This document shows positions 62,726 to 64,000 of a DNA stretch of 64,000 bases, in pieces (the stretch's first letter is position 1; every line of letters starts with the position of its first letter). Position numbers and translations under genes: made by a program. A model generated the notes under the pieces. That model was not told the DNA's origin. It made no database searches and was given only the letters and a program-made list of their open reading frames with translations. The stretch lies in contig CAJTKU010000007.1 of NCBI GenBank assembly GCA_910577015.1, forward strand, positions 75,130 through 139,129, given 5' to 3'. Source of the DNA: an uncultured Lachnospiraceae bacterium (GTDB lineage Bacteria; Bacillota; Clostridia; Lachnospirales; Lachnospiraceae).

Positions 62726-63943
62726 TCATACCTCCTGTATAATATTTTGTGGCGACCTATCAAATATAACCAGCTTCTTGTTTACGACTGTTACTGTCTT
62801 GTCGAATAGGTCTTCATAAAGCCGAATAAGGTTTTCTCGCTGCTTTCTGGATAATAGTTTATAGAAACTGCCCATCCAGCCGCGGAACATATTCTCTACA
62901 TTTTCATATAGCACTTCCCCGTTTCTGACTTTCACAGCCAGTTTCTTCAACTTTCTGCGCATCGATGTAACTCTGTCCGGATTTATGCGTTTAATGATTT
63001 TTCCATCTTTGGTAAGCGTGTACTTTACTTGCAGGTATTTGTATGTGCTGGATATTTTCACAATACGTGTCTTTTTCTCGTTGATATGAATGCCGTATTC
63101 AGAAGCGATAATCCGAATATGCTCAAGCAAATCCAGTAGCTCTTCCTTGCTCGGGTTCATGATGTACCAGTCATCCGTGTATCTTCCATAGAATTTCTGG
63201 CTCCTCACGTATTTAACATAATTGTCAATGCGACATGGATAATAAATCCCTATGACTTGTGATAGTTGATCGCCAATGTTGACAGACTTCTCCATCCATT
63301 TTTCACCGGTCAGCTTTTCCTTTGGGATATTGCGATATTCCAGCTTGTTGAAGGTATCGGTCAAACAATTGGCATATTCCTCATCAGTCATATAAGAGAC
63401 ATCAATCTTAAACCCGTCAAATATAAGAGACAAAAGCCATTCAATAAACTCATCGTCATCGAACAGCTTTAACAACTCCCGCTTTGCAATCTCATGAATA
63501 ATATTGTCGTAGAATTTTGAGAAGTCTCCGAACAGAATATATCCTTCGTTACCATGCAGTTTGTAATATTTCCGAAGATGTACCTCAAACCGATCTCTTT
63601 GGTGTGAAATACCTCGCCCCTTGATAGAAGCTCCATTGTCGTAAATAATCCGTTTCTTTACTTCTGGCAACAGAACATCATCACATAATACATGGCGAAC
63701 GATACGGTCTCTGATTCGAATACTTATGATAGGTCTTACCCGGCCCCGTTCAGACAGCGAGAATTCTTCCGTCGGACCATTTTGAAGAGTCCGATTAAGA
63801 AGATCATCTTGTATGGAAAAGATATAGCGCAGAAAATTCGTCATGAACTTCTGAGTTGTTTCTTTCCATTTGCTGCCTTTCACGGAAGCCTTGTAAGCCC
63901 TATACAAATTGTTGGCGTCAGACAAAATCTCTTCATACGTCAT
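62726..63943 (-). CDS. Phage-associated reverse transcriptase
   Basis: A 405-residue RNA-directed DNA polymerase. It shows the SERGRVRPI segment, GYILFGDFSKFYDNI (first catalytic Asp), IGDQLSQVIGIYYPCRIDNY (motif with SQ), and GRYTDDWYI (YxDD active site). The C-terminus is a helical thumb-like part. There is no maturase, endonuclease or retron-type fusion. The SQ form and phage setting suggest a phage/unknown-group or DGR-like lineage, but no variable/template repeat pair or Avd gene is visible in the window. It is directly followed by two holin-like genes. Confidence 0.88.
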   Translation of the reverse strand: MTYEEILSDANNLYRAYKASVKGSKWKETTQKFMTNFLRYIFSIQDDLLNRTLQNGPTEEFSLSERGRVRPIISIRIRDRIVRHVLCDDVLLPEVKKRIIYDNGASIKGRGISHQRDRFEVHLRKYYKLHGNEGYILFGDFSKFYDNIIHEIAKRELLKLFDDDEFIEWLLSLIFDGFKIDVSYMTDEEYANCLTDTFNKLEYRNIPKEKLTGEKWMEKSVNIGDQLSQVIGIYYPCRIDNYVKYVRSQKFYGRYTDDWYIMNPSKEELLDLLEHIRIIASEYGIHINEKKTRIVKISSTYKYLQVKYTLTKDGKIIKRINPDRVTSMRRKLKKLAVKVRNGEVLYENVENMFRGWMGSFYKLLSRKQRENLIRLYEDLFDKTVTVVNKKLVIFDRSPQNIIQEV

Positions 63944-63945
63944 AT

Positions 63946-64000
63946 TTATTCACCGTGATAGCAATACTTACCGTAGTAAATTGCGTCCAGCTTTGTCATT
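63946..64000 (-). CDS. Upstream phage gene, 3' end (partial)
   Basis: The frame ending TAA at 63946-63948 reads MTKLDAIYYGKYCYHGE. The ATG at 63997-63999 may be the start of a tiny peptide or an internal codon of a longer gene that continues past the window. It ends 3 nt before the reverse transcriptase start. Confidence 0.4.
   Translation of the reverse strand, partial: MTKLDAIYYGKYCYHGE

Noticed and set aside
61969..63943. Diversity-generating retroelement
   Set aside because: No pair of near-identical repeats with A-specific changes and no Avd-like gene is visible; the reverse transcriptase alone is not enough.

Overview
The window looks like chromosome of a Clostridia-type anaerobe, most likely a Lachnospiraceae gut commensal. 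The basis is established family knowledge applied to what is visible: the order ispF-cysS-mrnC-rlmB-sigH with a sporulation sigma factor, CsoR/CopA copper control, a CIRCE-controlled groESL operon, heterodimeric ABC exporters, strong AGGAGG ribosome-binding sites and frequent TTG starts. No species can be named from the sequence alone.

Layout. 1-3.5 kb is a decayed accessory zone: a gene cut by the window edge, the last ~68 codons of a tyrosine integrase, an intact ybaK-type deacylase, a Fic protein and a truncated hypothetical gene. 3.5-9.4 kb holds a methyltransferase, a PIN/NYN-like protein with a small partner, a chemoreceptor and the vitamin B6 pair pdxST. 9.4-12.5 kb is a copper module: csoR, then copA with a second metal-binding domain at its C-terminus that can also be started separately as a CopZ-like chaperone; the CsoR-type operator lies inside the promoter spacer. 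12.5-17.9 kb holds a FEN-type exonuclease, an XRE/GyrI-like regulator, groESL, an Asn-rich membrane protein and a DUF1905/C39-like fusion. 18-30 kb holds transport and envelope genes: an AraC regulator, a two-gene ABC exporter, a MATE pump, mgtE (with an upstream peptide ORF overlapping its start), yigZ and a class A penicillin-binding protein behind a ~365-nt strongly structured leader. 30-35.4 kb carries pullulanase, cysE and a four-gene run WYL regulator-TfoX-DUF3795-GyrI-like.

35.5-45.5 kb is the oddest block: a 1,940-residue phage-tape-measure-like protein with no other tail genes, two near-identical zinc-ribbon genes made by a local duplication that also copied the first codons of the tape-measure gene, an unrecognised 529-residue protein, and a DUF4062 gene that has lost its start, ending beside tRNA-Thr. 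45.7-52.3 kb is an RND pump-TetR operon with a palindromic operator and a CPA2 antiporter. 52.7-56.7 kb is the housekeeping sigH...ispF cluster. 56.9-59.4 kb encodes a secreted, membrane-anchored surface protein. 59.7-61.2 kb is an IS256-family element abutting a toxin remnant. From ~61.5 kb to the right edge lies one end of a prophage: terminator, two holin-like genes and a reverse transcriptase.

Cutting across these regions is a family of long palindromic intergenic repeats. There are two full copies (255 and 183 nt) sharing a ~120-nt core with compensatory base changes, and half copies that begin directly after two stop codons. This family, the orphan tape-measure/zinc-ribbon island, and the structured leader in front of the penicillin-binding protein are the best candidates for something undescribed.
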